58,432 nucleotides of DNA, taken from contig NZ_CP006843.1 in assembly GCF_000626675.1 (NCBI RefSeq), forward strand, positions 1-58,432, written 5' to 3'. The first letter of the stretch is position 1, and each line of letters starts with the position of its first letter. Below are positions 45,088 through 54,774 of the stretch, in pieces. This stretch comes from Corynebacterium glyciniphilum AJ 3170. GTDB taxonomy: Bacteria; Actinomycetota; Actinomycetes; Mycobacteriales; Mycobacteriaceae. Both the position numbers and the translations under genes were made by a program. Under the pieces are notes generated by a model that ran no database searches, was not told the origin of the DNA, and worked only from the letters and a program-made list of their open reading frames with translations.

Positions 45088-46747
45088 GGGTGCCATTCTA
45101 CCGGTGATTTTTCCCGAAGGGAAGCATATCAAGTAATAGTGCAAGAGGTGTGTGGGTTTTGGACGGTGCGGCAGCGCCGTGGTGCTGAGCCATGTGAGGG
45201 ACCGGTGGTGTTCGGCGATGTGACAGGGCGGGCTCGTGGATCAGGGCAGTAGGGGTGGTGCAGTGCACGGTTTTCAGAGCAGCGGGGTGGGGTTGTGGCG
45301 GACTGTCGGGTCGGTGTCGGTTCCGTTGTTCACGCCCTGTTGGCCCTCCGGTGTTGCGCGTCGAGGGGGTTAGCACCGCGCACCCTCGACGCGGTCGCCC
45401 CCATTCGTGGCGCACTTGCGGTCCGGTGTGTTGCTCTCATCGTGCTGACATCGGCACCGGCGTGTGCCCGGGTATGAGGTTTCCGTGATGCCGGGGTCCG
45501 TCTTCGTGCGCCAGTACGGACCGGTCGGTGCGACGAAGTCATGGACACCCGGGGCGGCAGTTACGGTGCCGATGTCACCTCGTGCGCGCCCGACGGCACG
45601 GTCAAGGTGAGACCCGACGTTGGCTCTTGTGACAGCGCTGTCGTTCGACTTAGGTGTGGCTGTGGCGGTGAGTGTCGATGCACTGTGGGGGTGGCTTATT
45701 CACGTTGGAGCGTCGGCACCGTGCACAGGATCCGGGACCAGACACCCCGCATGGTAGACGTGTTGGCGGCAGCCGACGACACACGTGTCGGGCTTTCGGG
45801 GTGGAATCTTGTGACGCATTGGGGACCACACGGCGGAGGGGTGGTCGGCATGTGCGCCGGGTCGCTGTGTCGTGTGTCGATCACGGCACGCGATAAGTGG
45901 TGCCTGTCTGGTCGCGGGTTCAGTGCCCGCCACCGTGGTGGTGGAGGTGCATCGGTACGGGGCGCAGTAATCGGTGCGGGGCGGTGACGGCCCGTTCAGC
46001 GTGACCGAGAGACAGGGGTTTGGGCGTGTGTCGATGCCTCGTTGCGTGCTGCGCCTTGCTCGGCCCTGGTACGCACAGCCGGCCACTTACGCCCCCGCGG
46101 TGACAGTGAGAAGCCACCACGGCCGCCCGCCGATGGTGGATCCTGTCTGCCGGCGGGAACGTTCTCTGCGCATCCGCTCCACACTCATCGGCAGAACATG
46201 CACGCCCGGTCGTGGGAGAGACTGAACCGGTGGCACCGGGGTCGGCCGTCGTCGTGGTGTGACCCTCAGGGCATGCTGTCGGGTTTTCCTGGCACCGCCG
46301 CCGTGCCATTGTTGCCGTCCGGCCGCACAGTCACAGACCGTTCGCCTCTCCGACGGCCTCGAGACAACGCACCTGAACCCTTGTCCTGATCCGCAGTGTG
46401 TCTGACTTGTTGGCGGCGAAGATCACGGGGGAGTAGGCGCACTGTGCTGTGGCACAGCACCGCCGCAACCGATAGGGAGGATGCGGCGTAGACCGCGAGT
46501 GCGAGATCCCAACCAGCCTCTCGCACCCCGGCGAGGAGCGGGGGACCGTGTGGCCCCGAGCAATGTCGACCAATTCGCCCACCACTGGTGTGGCGGTGAG
46601 GTAGTTTCACTTCCAGCAGGCGTCACCTCCGGTACCCGGAGGATCCCCCTTGGCGTCTGCACTGACGGTCTCTGGCGTTGAGCCTTCTTGTTCACCATCC
46701 CCCTGGTGTGGCTCCGCCGAGGCCGGCGCTATCGCCCCGCGTCCTGT
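45088..46747. other. Long non-coding region upstream of the relaxase, candidate oriT
   Basis: About 1.65 kb of GC-rich DNA where all open frames look random (Cys-rich, no ribosome binding sites). It contains a strong inverted repeat at 45358-45392 and lies directly upstream of the relaxase gene, where oriT is usual for this type. No other structure is clear to me. Confidence 0.45.
45358..45392. repeat. Perfect 10-bp inverted repeat, possible oriT dyad
   Basis: GCGTCGAGGG (45358-45367) and CCCTCGACGC (45383-45392) around a 15-base loop, 271 bases before the relaxase start. TrwC-type relaxases usually bind an inverted repeat next to nic. The assignment is by position. Confidence 0.45.
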
Positions 46748-47176
46748 CTAGGATTCGTTGGGGAAGCTGGCGTAGTAGGCGCACTGTTGGTCGGTGAGGG
46801 TGCGCTCGAGCTCGTCGAAGCGGCTCTCCCACAGCGCCGTCATCCGGATTGATTTCGGGATGGTGGCCCAGTCACCCACCAGGTGATCCCGGTTGACGAT
46901 CGCGCACACTTGCTCGAGAGTTCCCTCGCCCAGCGCGGCACCGTAAGCGATGGAACGCCCACCGGGTGTCGACAAGTCGACGGTGGAGCCGCCTTTCCTG
47001 GCCCAGTGGATCGACTGGGGAATCTGGATCATGCCGTCGACGGGGCCGCGCAGCTCGTCGAGGCTGCCGGGAATCGCGTAGCACTTGCGGAGCCCGAATG
47101 GCAGCGGCCGAGCAACCTCGGGCTCCACGGCAGCACCGGCATCAGCGTCTGCGGCAAGATCGTCGGGGCTTGACAT
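46748..47176 (-). CDS. Plasmid protein of unknown function
   Basis: 142 residues with an acidic N-terminus (SPDDLAADADAGAAVEPEV) and a mixed domain: FGLRKCYAIPGSLDELRGPV, IQIPQSIHWARKGG and IPKSIRMTALWESRFDELER. No family recognised. It abuts the upstream gene 47177-47440 and is likely co-transcribed with it. Confidence 0.65.
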   Translation of the reverse strand: MSSPDDLAADADAGAAVEPEVARPLPFGLRKCYAIPGSLDELRGPVDGMIQIPQSIHWARKGGSTVDLSTPGGRSIAYGAALGEGTLEQVCAIVNRDHLVGDWATIPKSIRMTALWESRFDELERTLTDQQCAYYASFPNES

Positions 47177-47440
47177 CTACGTCTCGTCTCCGCGGTGCAC
47201 CTCATCCGAGGCGTCCTGCCACTGGTCGAGGGGGATGGCCACGGAGTCTTCCAGTGCCCGGTACACCGCTTGGATCGGTCCCCATCCGTCCTCCAGCAGT
47301 CCGGGGACAACGGCAAGTGCTGCGGTGGCGTGCTCTCCTTCGGCGACCCGGACCGTGGGGTTGGTGTCGATGGCGATGAGCCAGGGCAGGCGTTCATGCT
47401 CTGTGGGGGAGTATTCCACCGTGATGTGCGGGGTTGTCAT
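47177..47440 (-). CDS. Small plasmid protein, unknown
   Basis: 87 residues: a beta start (MTTPHITVEYSPTE), WLIAIDTNPTVRVAEGEHA and an acidic helical end. AGGA lies six bases before the chosen ATG; another ATG is two codons upstream. It ends where the next gene starts, so the two are coupled. Function unknown. Confidence 0.62.
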   Translation of the reverse strand: MTTPHITVEYSPTEHERLPWLIAIDTNPTVRVAEGEHATAALAVVPGLLEDGWGPIQAVYRALEDSVAIPLDQWQDASDEVHRGDET

Positions 47441-47711
47441 GAGCATTCCTCCGGTCTGTGGGGCTGGCACTACTGCAGGGCTATCAGCGTTAAGGTCGAC
47501 ACTGTGCAGGTGGCGACACGGGTAGAAGGTTTCAGTCGCACATCCCGAGCTCGGTCGTCGGTGATGCGGCGGATGTGCTCAACTGAGTCAATCGGGGATA
47601 GTGGCGACCATAGCCCATGAACGGGGATGTCCCGGATGCGTGAGCGAGCGCTACGCATACGGCAGGGCGTCTGGCTTCTCATCACGTCCAGTGTCAGGGG
47701 GTGTGCTCAAC

Positions 47712-48755
47712 TCACTGTCCTGCGCCTGGGGGACGCATAACCAGTACCCCAGCGATGTTGTCGGGCATCGTTGCGGCAAGTGCAACTTCATCGATCTCGT
47801 CGGCCATAATGTCCATGACGTAGGCAGGGGGCGCATGCAACAAGGGCGTCAGAACGTGTTCGAAGTAGGGTCGGCCGAAGTGCCCAGTGTCATCGGGCAC
47901 GTCGGTGAAGACCGGGCCGAGTTGGTCATGCTCACCAAGTCGCGTCGTAGCAATATGCGGTGATAGGGAGGCGAACATTCCTGATCGCTTCTGCAGCACA
48001 CGGTCGATCATCGAGCGGGTGATGGCACGGACCCCCTCCTGGGGCGTCCGGAGGAACTCGGAGAGCTCAGGCGACAGCTGGATCTTCAGACCCGGTGACA
48101 GCCACAACACATCGGTAGACGGTGTCCATATCTCTTCCAAGGCGACCGATGACGCGTAGGTCGAACCCGCGTCGTTGATGAGACTGCATGCGAGTATCTC
48201 GGGCATCAGCGAGATGGAACGTTTTTCACATCCCGGGCAGTGTCCACTCTGGTGGTCGACAGAGCAGCGATACCAGTCTCGATAGTCACCTGTTCCGAGA
48301 TACAACGCGTAGACGGGGAGAACACCGAGTGCCTCGGCGGTCTCGCGAAGGACATCACGTTGTAGCCGCTGGGTGCTTCTGGTCCTGTAGTCGAAGTCGA
48401 AGTGCCATGTGCCGTCGGTGATGTTCACGCGTTTGGCCTGTACGAGCATGCCGTAAGCGCCGGTGTCGTCGACCCACCACCAGATCCAGTCCGCACCGCT
48501 GCGAGCTTCTGCTCGTTGTGTGAAAGGCACGACCGCGACAGCTTGCGCTGCGTGGGCGATGACGGTTTCGGTGATGGATGTTTCACTCCACCGCATCCTC
48601 GCGTTGTCGCAGGCGGTCATGTGCCGGACGGCGTGGGTTCGCGCCTGCGCAAAAGCGTCAGCTACCGACCTCATGGGGCCCATTGTGCCCCACGATCCGA
48701 GGGCAGCGAGGGCTATGTCGTCCACGTGCTCAGTAGGCCGTACGCGGTGCGCCAC
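47712..48755 (-). CDS. DUF6615-like protein, possible nuclease
   Basis: A 347-residue protein. SETSITETVIAHAAQ followed by SGADWIWWWVDD and GMLVQAKRVN recalls the DUF6615 family, whose E...D...QAK pattern suggests a restriction-endonuclease fold. A four-Cys/His cluster (YRCSVDHQSGHCPGC) may bind zinc. It lies 15 bases after an XRE regulator on the same strand. The GTG at 48755 is used here; the ATG at 48683 is an alternative. It may be an uncharacterised defence protein under control of the regulator. Confidence 0.6.
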   Translation of the reverse strand: MAHRVRPTEHVDDIALAALGSWGTMGPMRSVADAFAQARTHAVRHMTACDNARMRWSETSITETVIAHAAQAVAVVPFTQRAEARSGADWIWWWVDDTGAYGMLVQAKRVNITDGTWHFDFDYRTRSTQRLQRDVLRETAEALGVLPVYALYLGTGDYRDWYRCSVDHQSGHCPGCEKRSISLMPEILACSLINDAGSTYASSVALEEIWTPSTDVLWLSPGLKIQLSPELSEFLRTPQEGVRAITRSMIDRVLQKRSGMFASLSPHIATTRLGEHDQLGPVFTDVPDDTGHFGRPYFEHVLTPLLHAPPAYVMDIMADEIDEVALAATMPDNIAGVLVMRPPGAGQ

Positions 48756-48770
48756 CTGGGGTGCTACTGG

Positions 48771-49019
48771 TCACAGCGAAGCGGTGAAGTCCGTCAGCTC
48801 CAGGCCGGTAACAAGTTCGCCGGCATCGGTGTGGAGTGTCATGGCAAGTCGGAGGATATTGACCAGGCTGATGTTGCGCTCTCCCCGCTCAACCGAACCG
48901 ACATAGGTCCGGTGCAACCCGGCAGCATCAGCGAGTCCCTCCTGAGACAGTCCGCGCTGCTGGCGCAGCCGACGTATCCGGGTGCCGAATACGCGTAGCG
49001 CCTGACTGTCCTGATCCAC
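48771..49019 (-). CDS. XRE-family regulator, C-protein-like
   Basis: An 82-residue single-domain HTH protein: RIRRLRQQRGLSQEGLADAA, then GLHRTYVGSVERGERNISL and a dimerising helix. Length and the RTYVGSVERGERN pattern match controller (C) proteins of restriction-modification systems, which time nuclease expression. The start is GTG. The next gene downstream is the DUF6615-like putative nuclease, which strengthens the comparison, but there is no methylase. Confidence 0.8.
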   Translation of the reverse strand: MDQDSQALRVFGTRIRRLRQQRGLSQEGLADAAGLHRTYVGSVERGERNISLVNILRLAMTLHTDAGELVTGLELTDFTASL

Positions 49020-49099
49020 ATGACGAGCATCCGGCGTTGATGACTAAAGGTCTACAGACTATGAGTAGCATTGTGGGTGCCACCACACGGAGGGATCCC

Positions 49100-49579
49100 A
49101 TGAGCAAGAAGAACAGCAGGAACCAGCAGCGCGCCGCGGCGAAGAAGAAGCGCCGTGCCACCCGGGTGAAAAAGCGTGCCGTACAGACCTCGCAGTCAAT
49201 GCTGGATGACGACTTCGGCACGATGTATCTACCGGAGTTCGCCTTCGATGAGCCGGCGGAACCGAATGTGCTGCCGATGTGGGAGTACGACGATCCGGAG
49301 TGCCTGGAACTGATCAAGCAAGAACATCCAGACTCAAGCGACGAACAGATTCTGGATGCGATGTTCGCCGAACCGGTACGGGCGCAGACTCCGGGTGGGT
49401 ACGTCTACTCGCTGCCGACGCATGCGGTGTTGGGAATGTCCGAAGGTTCCACCGGAGTCCAGTTGTTCGCTGCGGCCAAGCGACGGTTCCGCGACGGCAA
49501 GATCAGCTGGGACAAAGACGGGCTCGTTCACATCGCCCCGGACATCACCCCGGACCCCGATGAAGCGTTCTACAGGTGA
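49100..49579 (+). CDS. Plasmid protein with basic N-terminus, unknown
   Basis: 159 residues. The first 30 are almost all Lys, Arg, Ala and Gln (SKKNSRNQQRAAAKKKRRA). The acidic middle reads PEFAFDEPAEPNVLPMWEYD, followed by a globular part with THAVLGMSEGSTGVQLFAAA. It could bind nucleic acid. It is divergent from the XRE gene; the start at 49100 is preceded by GGAGGGATCCC. Confidence 0.65.
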   Translation: MSKKNSRNQQRAAAKKKRRATRVKKRAVQTSQSMLDDDFGTMYLPEFAFDEPAEPNVLPMWEYDDPECLELIKQEHPDSSDEQILDAMFAEPVRAQTPGGYVYSLPTHAVLGMSEGSTGVQLFAAAKRRFRDGKISWDKDGLVHIAPDITPDPDEAFYR

Positions 49580-49695
49580 GGTGAACACACAATACCGACA
49601 GGACGCTCAACACGACAGGATCCTGGACGGCTTCACCAGTGACTTGGCGAGTAGGTTGTGGCTACCTGGGTTCGGCCGCGGAGAAGAGGAAGTTG

Positions 49696-49995
49696 ATGGA
49701 GAGACATCGGTTGGTGAAAGCCCGGACGCCTCGGTCAGCCCTGCAGCGCATCGGCCGGGAGATCGCGGAGACGCGTCAAAACCAGGGGATGACACAGGCA
49801 ACCGTTGCAGAGCTCGTTGGTACCAGCCGCAGCACACTGTCACGTATTGAGAACGGCCAGATAGGAGGGGACTCGAAGCGTCATATGGTTATCCTCCGGG
49901 GGCTGGTCGATCTTCTCGGCCCGTTCGAGAACTTGATGATCTACACCCCGGAGCCGCCTGATCTGTCGACCTACGACCAGTGGACCCGCATCTGA
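49696..49995 (+). CDS. XRE-family HTH regulator
   Basis: A 99-residue HTH protein: LQRIGREIAETRQNQGMTQA, then VAELVGTSRSTLSRIENGQIGG. AGAGGAAG is close before the ATG at 49696. The C-terminus (FENLMIYTPEPPDLSTYDQW) is not a known effector domain. A hairpin at 50136-50178 may end its transcript. Target unknown. Confidence 0.78.
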   Translation: MERHRLVKARTPRSALQRIGREIAETRQNQGMTQATVAELVGTSRSTLSRIENGQIGGDSKRHMVILRGLVDLLGPFENLMIYTPEPPDLSTYDQWTRI

Positions 49996-50663
49996 CCAGA
50001 GGTCGCACGGTGGGCGGGATCTTCTCACGCATCGGCCGGGGTGATGAGCGTCGCCACAATAGAGCACGGTGGTGCACAACAGGGCAGTGTGACGCTACCT
50101 TTGGGGCATTGCCACCTGTTACGACAGGATTGGAAGAAGACCCCGGGCCCCAGCCGGACGACTGGACCCTGGGTCTTCGTCTGTCTCTACAGCGAGTCCG
50201 GGGTCCGGTGGTTGAGCACGTTCTTGTCCTGCAACGCTCCCACTCGTGGGGCTGCCCTAGGGGCACACAGGCGAGGGAGAACGGGCCCGGCCGAGACCAA
50301 CTACTCTTCGAATGGTGTTCCTCAGTGCCGGTACCGTGTCCAAAACGCCCGCTATCCTCAGTCCACATCATTCATTGTGGTGCGTGCGTGGGATTCCGTC
50401 GAGCGTCCCTACAGCGCTTACCACCGCGTGGTCCGCATCTTGAGACACACTGCCAGTCCTTCTCCGCCGACACTACGATGACTAGAGTTGCGCCTCTGTC
50501 GAATACACGACTCGGCAGAACGAAGACCCGGCACCAGGCGGGCATCTGGACGCTGTTTCTTCGCTCGCTACTAGGGGCATCCCAGCCCTTCCAACCAAGC
50601 TTTCCATGTGACGAACAACTGCACGGCAAGTAGAACTCGCGCTCTGCAAGCTTTCAATCTTCC
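49996..50663. other. Intergenic region with one hairpin, no gene seen
   Basis: About 670 bases. GAAGACCC (50136-50143) and GGGTCTTC (50171-50178) form a hairpin of 8 bp or more, possibly a terminator for the XRE gene although no T-run follows. The open frames in this stretch have no ribosome binding sites. Confidence 0.4.
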
Positions 50664-51518
50664 TCAGCGACCAGCAGATGCTGACCCCTTACCTTTCCCA
50701 TCCACGGCCCGCTTCCTCCTCCGCCGCGTGGCGACCTCACCAAGATGTAGAAGGTATGTCTGCCGTACCGGATCGTTAGCGAAGCTGCCTGGGACACTAG
50801 GAAGTCTCTTGCGTTCCGCGGTCAGCAACCCCGCCTCACGGAGCTGTTTCACCCCTCGAGCCCTGGTGGTCGGCGCGAGTCCGATACGCCGTTGGAACTG
50901 CGAGATAGACCACCACATAGGCTCGTTCGGCTTGTTCCGTTCAGCAAGGATGGCCAGGAGCATCGCTAATCCGGGTGTCCCGAGCTGGTAAAAGCTGTCT
51001 CCCTGCCACAACTCGATGGGAACCCTGACCCATCGATCAAGGGGATCCTTACTGCCACGCGGAGGCCGGTAAGGCGAACCGTCACCCGATTCATCGAGAA
51101 GCGTCACCACTGATGGCTTCCCTCTTCTCCGGTCAACGCTGATCAGATTGGCATCCTCAAGCCTCTTAACGGCTCCGTTGACGCGTCGAGAGTACGTTTC
51201 TACCGGAGGTTCCAACCCCAGTAGCTCTGCCCACAAGCGTGCAGGTATCTCGACGTCGTAGGGCGATGCACTGCACTTCCACAGCAGCGCCAAGTAGAGG
51301 CGCAGAGTGATTCCGTCACGACCTCCCGACGTCACCAATCTCTTGAGAGGAGTCTCCGCGTGTTCACCTGTACCGGCCCCCATATCGCGGATAAAGCGGG
51401 CTCGGACTGGAATCGACGTACGCCGTGACCTGGAAGATATCTCACGGGCATGCTTCTTGGCAGTTCTTCTTACCTGATCAGGCGATGGTTGCGGACCATC
51501 CTGCATCATTTGAGCCAC
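50664..51518 (-). CDS. Tandem winged-helix protein, candidate replication or regulatory protein
   Basis: A 284-residue basic protein. Two winged-helix-like units can be seen: about 70-140 (ITLRLYLALLWKCSASPYDV, AVKRLEDANLISVDRRRGK) and about 185-250 (GLAMLLAILAERN, SISQFQRRIGLAPTTRARGV, KQLREAGLLTAERKR). Two such domains are the layout of Rep_3-type initiators, and similar proteins occur on actinobacterial plasmids. It may be a second initiator or a transcriptional regulator. An AT-rich 270-base region precedes it. Confidence 0.55.
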   Translation of the reverse strand: MAQMMQDGPQPSPDQVRRTAKKHAREISSRSRRTSIPVRARFIRDMGAGTGEHAETPLKRLVTSGGRDGITLRLYLALLWKCSASPYDVEIPARLWAELLGLEPPVETYSRRVNGAVKRLEDANLISVDRRRGKPSVVTLLDESGDGSPYRPPRGSKDPLDRWVRVPIELWQGDSFYQLGTPGLAMLLAILAERNKPNEPMWWSISQFQRRIGLAPTTRARGVKQLREAGLLTAERKRLPSVPGSFANDPVRQTYLLHLGEVATRRRRKRAVDGKGKGSASAGR

Positions 51519-51789
51519 CTGCCTTCCCTCCTGGCATCGCTACGGTTGTCGTTTCGTAGTCCTTAGTTCAGCCTACGACCACCCTAGTATTTATTCCTCA
51601 ACTGCATCACCTAAAAACCTACAACATCACCACTTGCATCCCTGGAAACATACTACATGAACCACCTATCATGTGGAATACTTGCAGCTCAACGACATAT
51701 CTCGCGGCATCAGTGATACGCTTTTCCGTGACGCACTTAACGCAACATCATGCATGTTTCCTGACTACCAGCACGAAGGACGTACCCCC

Positions 51790-52440
51790 ATGCCTGCACG
51801 CCCGACACCGACCGAGGTCTTCCACTTCACCCATGTCGACCATCTAGCTACGATCATCAGCCAGGGTCTTCTGGCCGACACAACGGCTCAGCACAGCGGA
51901 AACTTGACCCACGAGGTCGGAAACGCCCAGATAAAGCAGCAACGCCGCCAGCGCCAAGTACCCACAGATCAGGGACTCAGTGTCGCCGACCACGTCCCCT
52001 TCTACTTCGCCCCTCGTAGTCCAATGATGTACTCCATAGCAAAAGGAAATGTTCCCACCTACCAAGACGGCATTGGACGACTCATATACCTCCACAGCGA
52101 CCTAGACCACCTCTACGCGCTGGGCTACCGCCCCATCCTCACAGACCGAAACGCCGCGCTCAACGTCGCCGAGTTCCGCCAGTTCGTACTGCAGGACCCC
52201 CTGGAAGATGGGTTCATCGACTGGCCGTTGATGCGCGCAAAATACTGGAAGAGCACTGATGATGCCCCAGACCGTAGAGAACGGCGTATGGCCGAAGCCC
52301 TGGTCCAAGGTCGCGTAGGATGGGAGGCGATCACAGCCATCAGCACTCGCAATCAACAGGTTGCGGATGAGGTGAACAGCATCCTGACAGGAGCGAGGGT
52401 AAGTCTCCCTGTCAACGTGCGCGGTGGGTGGTACTTTTAG
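51790..52440 (+). CDS. darT: DarT-like DNA ADP-ribosyltransferase toxin
   Basis: A 216-residue toxin of the DarT (DUF4433) family. Marks are VFHFTHVDHLATIISQGLL near the N-terminus, VPFYFAPRSPMMYSIAKG for the NAD-binding core, LTDRNAALNVAEFRQF, and ERRMAEALVQGRV with the probable catalytic Glu. DarT ADP-ribosylates thymidine bases in single-stranded DNA and blocks replication. AAGGA lies ten bases before the ATG; the frame is open upstream. The antitoxin gene follows 10 bases after the stop. Confidence 0.9.
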   Translation: MPARPTPTEVFHFTHVDHLATIISQGLLADTTAQHSGNLTHEVGNAQIKQQRRQRQVPTDQGLSVADHVPFYFAPRSPMMYSIAKGNVPTYQDGIGRLIYLHSDLDHLYALGYRPILTDRNAALNVAEFRQFVLQDPLEDGFIDWPLMRAKYWKSTDDAPDRRERRMAEALVQGRVGWEAITAISTRNQQVADEVNSILTGARVSLPVNVRGGWYF

Positions 52441-52450
52441 GAGCGTGGAC

Positions 52451-53506
52451 ATGATGATCGCGGAAGAGAGAGGCAACCTGCTCAAGGCTCCAGTCGAGGC
52501 CCTGGTGAACACCGTCAACACCCAGGGCGTCATGGGCAAGGGCATTGCACTGCAGTTCAAAAAGGCCTTTCCCGACATGTTCAAGGAGTACGCACGGGCG
52601 GCAAAGCATGGCGAAGTACAGCTCGGCCACATGCATGTGTGGACAGCCGACACCCTGGACGGACTTCGGTATATCATCAATTTCCCCACCAAAGACCACT
52701 GGCGCTCAGCATCGCGAATCACCGATGTCGAAGCCGGCCTCCAAGATCTTGTTCGCATCGTTCGCGATTTCAACATCGCGTCGATCGCTGTTCCTCCGCT
52801 GGGATGCGGTAACGGAGGCTTGAGCTGGGCTGAAGTAAGGCCCCTCATCCATGAGGCCTTCCGATCGCTGCCCAACGTTGATGTCCGTGTTTTTCCTCCC
52901 CAAGATGCTCCGGCCGCCTCAAGCATGCAGGTCAACTCAGCAAAGCCAGAAATGACCCCTGGGCGCGCCGCACTCGTGGGAATCATCAGCAGCTATATTG
53001 AACAAGGCCTTACCGAGCCAACGCTCATTGAAACACAGAAGCTGATGTATTTTCTGCAGCTTGCAGGTGAACCTCTGCGCTTGCAATTCTCCGCCAACAG
53101 GTACGGTCCCTATGCAGACAACTTGCGCCACGTCCTCATTGCCGTCGAGGGTCATTACCTGACCGGGTATGGTGATGGTAGTGCGAAAGTCCTCGAAGCT
53201 AACCCGCTGATGCCTGTCCCAGGGGCTACCGAGCTAGCCAACAAAGTACTCAGCCATAATCCTGAAACCCGTGAACGCATGGGACAAGTTCTTGATCTAG
53301 CCGCAGGTTACGAATCCGCTTACGGGATGGAACTTCTCGCTACAGTCCACTGGGTGACTGAACGCGCTCCCGAGGGAGCTACTGACGAGGATATTGCAAG
53401 AACAGTCGCTGACTGGTCTGCACGGAAAGCCAGGATGTTTACGCCCCACCATGTCGACAGTGCACTTGCGACCCTTCGTTCACACGGCCTTTTAGAGCAG
53501 CGATAG
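52451..53506 (+). CDS. darG: DarG-like macrodomain antitoxin
   Basis: A 351-residue antitoxin. The N-terminal macrodomain (about 1-155) has GNLLKAPVEALVNTVNTQGV with the catalytic Asn/ADP-ribose loop GVMGKGIALQFK, and PPLGCGNGGLSW near 115. It removes the ADP-ribose from DNA. The C-terminal domain (about 170-350, LIETQKLMYFLQLAGEPLRL, FSANRYGPYADNLRHV) resembles the part of DarG that binds DarT directly. AGGAG overlaps the darT stop, eight bases before this ATG. Together they form an addiction and anti-phage module. Confidence 0.9.
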   Translation: MMIAEERGNLLKAPVEALVNTVNTQGVMGKGIALQFKKAFPDMFKEYARAAKHGEVQLGHMHVWTADTLDGLRYIINFPTKDHWRSASRITDVEAGLQDLVRIVRDFNIASIAVPPLGCGNGGLSWAEVRPLIHEAFRSLPNVDVRVFPPQDAPAASSMQVNSAKPEMTPGRAALVGIISSYIEQGLTEPTLIETQKLMYFLQLAGEPLRLQFSANRYGPYADNLRHVLIAVEGHYLTGYGDGSAKVLEANPLMPVPGATELANKVLSHNPETRERMGQVLDLAAGYESAYGMELLATVHWVTERAPEGATDEDIARTVADWSARKARMFTPHHVDSALATLRSHGLLEQR

Positions 53507-53720
53507 GCTGTAGCCTCCTGCTCAAGCTCTGCGCAAGCCTGGCTGAAGCATCGGCCACCAGTTTCGTGGCCTGGCTACATCCACAAGGGCCACACCGATC
53601 ACCGGCCCGACAGGCAGAAGCAGTGGTGCCACCGCGCCTCCCAACCCGAGCCTGCACAGAAGGGTCGGGGGCGTGGCTGCATTCTCCTTTCCGAATTGCT
53701 GGTACAGGGTCGGAAACTGC

Positions 53721-54620
53721 TTAGGCGGCGAGGCGTTCTTGCTCGTCCATCCAATCATTGACATACTGGATAAGAGCTTCAAGGAGGTTGATACCCTCAC
53801 GGAACGCTCGCAGGGTTACTGCGAGGTTCGTCGGGTAGATCTCCGAGTACATCGGGAGCTTCGCCAGGGTTTCCTTCGGAATCCGTCGTGCCTTCGGGTT
53901 CTGCTCCAGACGTTCCTCTTGGACACGGCCCAGCACAGTGACACTGTGATAACGCCGGGCATGAAGCTGGATATGACTGCCGGTCCAACCTTCTGGTATC
54001 AGCAGTAGCGGATGTCCCTCGACATACGGCAGCACCGCTGTGCGCTCGATCCACTGGTGCTGATGTCGGTCCCACACCGTCATCTTGCACTCACGAACCT
54101 GGTTACCGTTTGCTCGGAACTCAGGGTAGACATCGACCATATGTTCGGTGAAGTCGATGAGCACCCCGCGGATGATGCTCGTCGTAACATCGGACATACG
54201 GTCTGAGTCGAAGTTCCTGACGAACAGGGGGAGGGCACCGATCCAGTGGAAGACTCCCACCGCGACGAGTGCCTTGAGATCATCCTGTAGTGCCTCACGA
54301 ATCTTCGTCGCGAGGTATTCACCCACACCGCGTCCTCTGTATCCCGTCCGAGACATACCCAGATGCGTCTCCGAAGGCTCGTTGAGATTGTCCAGCATCT
54401 GTTGCGCGCAGGCCTTATCCTCAACCGATCCGAGAAGCCTACGACACAGGAGCTCGGAGTAGTCGCAGATCAACGCATGGGCTTCAGCAGCATAGGGGTC
54501 GGAGCGCGCACCCCTGGCGATGCGGAAAGGGTCGACGAACAAGGACGTATCGTCGTAGGTGTCGACGTCGACGAACGGGGCGGTACTGGGGATGCCGAAG
54601 TGTTGCTTTAGAGGTGGCAT
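53721..54620 (-). CDS. Uncharacterised protein, second gene of a hairpin-separated pair
   Basis: A 299-residue protein beginning MPPLKQHFGIPSTAPFVDVD, with TSLFVDPFRIA, then PLFVRNFDSDRMSDVTTSII and RGVLIDFTEHMV. The last motif (DRxSDxTTxII, then DFTE) seems conserved in hypothetical proteins linked to defence islands, but I cannot name the family. AGGAAGG lies before the ATG. It follows the gene 54775-55176 on the same strand, with a strong hairpin between. It is convergent with DarTG. Confidence 0.6.
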   Translation of the reverse strand: MPPLKQHFGIPSTAPFVDVDTYDDTSLFVDPFRIARGARSDPYAAEAHALICDYSELLCRRLLGSVEDKACAQQMLDNLNEPSETHLGMSRTGYRGRGVGEYLATKIREALQDDLKALVAVGVFHWIGALPLFVRNFDSDRMSDVTTSIIRGVLIDFTEHMVDVYPEFRANGNQVRECKMTVWDRHQHQWIERTAVLPYVEGHPLLLIPEGWTGSHIQLHARRYHSVTVLGRVQEERLEQNPKARRIPKETLAKLPMYSEIYPTNLAVTLRAFREGINLLEALIQYVNDWMDEQERLAA

Positions 54621-54735
54621 GGTGCCACATCCTTCCTGCAACGAGGACCGAAATGCGTAAAAAAGTACGCACAAGCGGTATGCTGGGAAGCGCTTGACGA
54701 AAGCATCTTGCCAGCAGCCTCGCTGCGTGTTGGCC

Positions 54736-54770
54736 GAGGCCTGCCCCTGCTGCGAACAGGGGCAGGCCTC
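54736..54770 (-). promoter_or_regulatory. Strong intergenic hairpin between two co-directional genes
   Basis: A perfect 14-bp stem (GAGGCCTGCCCCTG and its complement) with a 7-base loop, five bases after the stop of the upstream gene. No T-run follows. It could be a leaky terminator or a processing/stability site that sets the ratio of the two proteins. Confidence 0.6.
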
Positions 54771-54774
54771 GAAG

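Noticed and set aside
45541..46309. Several 100-150 codon ORFs in the gap before the relaxase
   Set aside because: Composition is Cys/Arg/Gly-biased as expected of random GC-rich DNA; no start signals or domains.
47712..49019. Type II restriction-modification system
   Set aside because: There is a controller-like HTH and a nuclease-like protein but no methyltransferase anywhere in the window.
53507..53720. ORF on the minus strand after darG
   Set aside because: The frames at 53439-53800 overlap darG or the next gene and have no start signal; it is a convergent intergenic space.
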